Shown here in pieces: positions 62,927 to 64,000 of a DNA stretch of 64,000 bases; position 1 is the first letter of the stretch; each line of letters begins with the position of its first letter. The position numbers and the translations under genes are program-made. The DNA is taken from contig NZ_JAOXLP010000004.1 in NCBI RefSeq assembly GCF_025791835.1, positions 1 through 64,000 of the forward strand, given 5' to 3'. The DNA comes from Roseomonas xinghualingensis. GTDB taxonomy: Bacteria; Pseudomonadota; Alphaproteobacteria; Acetobacterales; Acetobacteraceae. A model generated the notes under the pieces. It had not been told where the DNA came from. It did no database searches and was given only the letters and a program-made list of their open reading frames with translations.

Positions 62927-64000
62927 ATGATCGGTCCGATGACGGACGCGAAGACCCCATTCGGCGCGACGGCCCTGGCCCTCGCGCTCCTCGCCACCCC
63001 AGCCGCGGCCCAGCCGCGTGACACCCTCACCATCGGCCTCGCCCAGGCCACCGGCACCTTCCACCCCAATATCGAGAGCATGCTGGCGAAGTCCTACATC
63101 CTCGGCTTCGCCCGCCGCCCCCTCACCGCCCATGGCCCGGATTGGCGCCCCCTCTGCACGGGCTGCGAAAGCTTCCCCACGCTGGAGAACGGCCAGGTCG
63201 TCCAGGAGACCACGCCGGACGGCAAGCCGGGAATGCGCGTCACCTGGCGCCTGCGCGAGGATCTGCGCTGGGGCGATGGACGCCCCGTCACCGCCGAGGA
63301 CCTGCGTTTCGCCTGGGAAGCCGGCCGTGCCTTCGAAACGGGCTTCGGCGGCGCCGAATTTTACCGCAGCGCCTATGAGTTCCAGTCCACCGACCCGCGC
63401 ACCGTCACCCTGCGCTTCGACAAGGTGAGTTTCGATGCCGGTTCCGCCGGCAAGTTCGAACCCCTCCCCGCCCATATCGACCGCCCCATCTGGGAGGCCG
63501 ATCGCCGCAACTACCGGTCCCGCACCGCCTACGACACGAACACGACGAATCCCGGCCTCTGGAACGGTCCCTACCGCATCGCCGCCGTGCAGCCCGGCGC
63601 CGGGGTGACATTGGAGCGCAACGAAGCCTGGGCCGGCCCCGCCCCCGCCTTCCGCCGCATCAACATCCGCGTCGTCGAGAATTCCGCCGCGCTCGAAGCC
63701 CAACTCCTCGCCGGCCAGATCGACATGATCGCGGGCGAGCTCGGCCTCTCGCTGGACCAGGCCATCGCGCTGGAACGCCGCAGCCGGAACCGCTTCCGCT
63801 TCGAATACCGCCCCGGCCTTGTCTGGGAACATCTGGACCTGCGCCTGGACAACCCGGTCCTCTCGGATGTCCGCGTCCGCCAGGCGCTGATGCTCGCCAT
63901 CGACCGCCCGAAGATCGTCCAAAGCCTCTTCGACAACCGCCAGCCCGTCGCCGCCACATCGATCCATCCGGACGACCCGATGATCGACAAGGCGCTGACT
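62927..64000 (+). CDS. Family-5 ABC solute-binding protein, cut at window end
   Basis: The first 358 codons of an exported receptor of the DppA/OppA family; the frame is open to the last base. A signal peptide (MTDAKTPFGATALALALLAT, cleaved near AAAQP) is followed by DTLTIGLAQATGTFHPNIES, LREDLRWGDGRPVTAEDLRF, NPGLWNGPYRI and VRQALMLAIDRPKIV. The start could be 62927 or the ATG four codons later (62939); neither has a clear ribosome binding site. Permease and ATPase genes probably follow outside the window. It is 95 bases downstream of pyrE. Confidence 0.9.
   Translation, partial: MIGPMTDAKTPFGATALALALLATPAAAQPRDTLTIGLAQATGTFHPNIESMLAKSYILGFARRPLTAHGPDWRPLCTGCESFPTLENGQVVQETTPDGKPGMRVTWRLREDLRWGDGRPVTAEDLRFAWEAGRAFETGFGGAEFYRSAYEFQSTDPRTVTLRFDKVSFDAGSAGKFEPLPAHIDRPIWEADRRNYRSRTAYDTNTTNPGLWNGPYRIAAVQPGAGVTLERNEAWAGPAPAFRRINIRVVENSAALEAQLLAGQIDMIAGELGLSLDQAIALERRSRNRFRFEYRPGLVWEHLDLRLDNPVLSDVRVRQALMLAIDRPKIVQSLFDNRQPVAATSIHPDDPMIDKALT

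Overview
The window is a 64 kb stretch of high-GC chromosome. The predominance of G/C at third codon positions, the Bug-type (TctC) receptors, the zinc-free 41-residue form of ribosomal protein bL36, an aceA gene divergent from a RamB/ScfR-type regulator, a sigma-32 gene and two HWE histidine kinases all suggest an alphaproteobacterium, most likely of the Acetobacteraceae (Roseomonas-like). This placement is inference; there is no rRNA in the window.

Layout. Positions 1-4100 hold an alpha/beta hydrolase, a small operon (SDR, carboxymuconolactone-decarboxylase-like and Atu4866-like secreted proteins) and its divergent LysR regulator, in somewhat lower-GC sequence than the rest. Positions 4309-12392 form a peptide/nickel-type ABC importer operon flanked by two M20 metallopeptidases. 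Positions 12886-18400 are a mixed, partly decayed stretch: an SDR, a truncated patatin, a DUF707 protein, a HAD phosphatase, a mannitol dehydrogenase family enzyme, an AT-rich islet with palindromes, and a broken Crp/Fnr regulator. Positions 18491-23552 carry a signalling cluster: an active-looking CheB, a CheB-CheR-PAS-HWE kinase hybrid and a single-domain response regulator. Positions 23604-31505 hold a TetR/MFS pair with a clear operator, an SDR remnant, an orphan Bug receptor, and a LysR-controlled catabolic operon (cupin, Bug receptor, class III CoA-transferase, acyl-CoA dehydrogenase).

Positions 31744-37117 contain a P1B-5-type metal ATPase with a C-terminal hemerythrin domain, tRNA-Glu(CUC), an RluA-family pseudouridine synthase and rpoH with good terminators. 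Positions 37123-45405 hold an MFS carrier, another Bug receptor, an enolase-superfamily enzyme, a VOC protein, a secreted two-repeat protein and glcD-glcE without glcF. Positions 45474-52127 hold a MASE4 hybrid kinase, rpmJ, an Hsp70-family protein, two TSUP transporters and an Asp/Glu racemase. Positions 52190-58840 hold a family-5 solute-binding protein, aceA and its regulator, a SugE/Gdx exporter preceded by a guanidine-II (mini-ykkC) riboswitch, a small conserved protein and a tartrate/D-malate-type dehydrogenase. Positions 58924-64000 hold a second HWE kinase, an ELM1-family protein, pyrE and the start of another solute-binding protein cut by the window edge.

The common theme is scavenging of organic acids and peptides: four kinds of uptake receptor, short-chain acid catabolism, glyoxylate cycle and glycolate oxidation, wrapped in local one-component regulators. 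The most interesting non-coding element is the guanidine-II riboswitch at 57269-57318. No CRISPR array, rRNA operon, intact transposase or prophage was seen.
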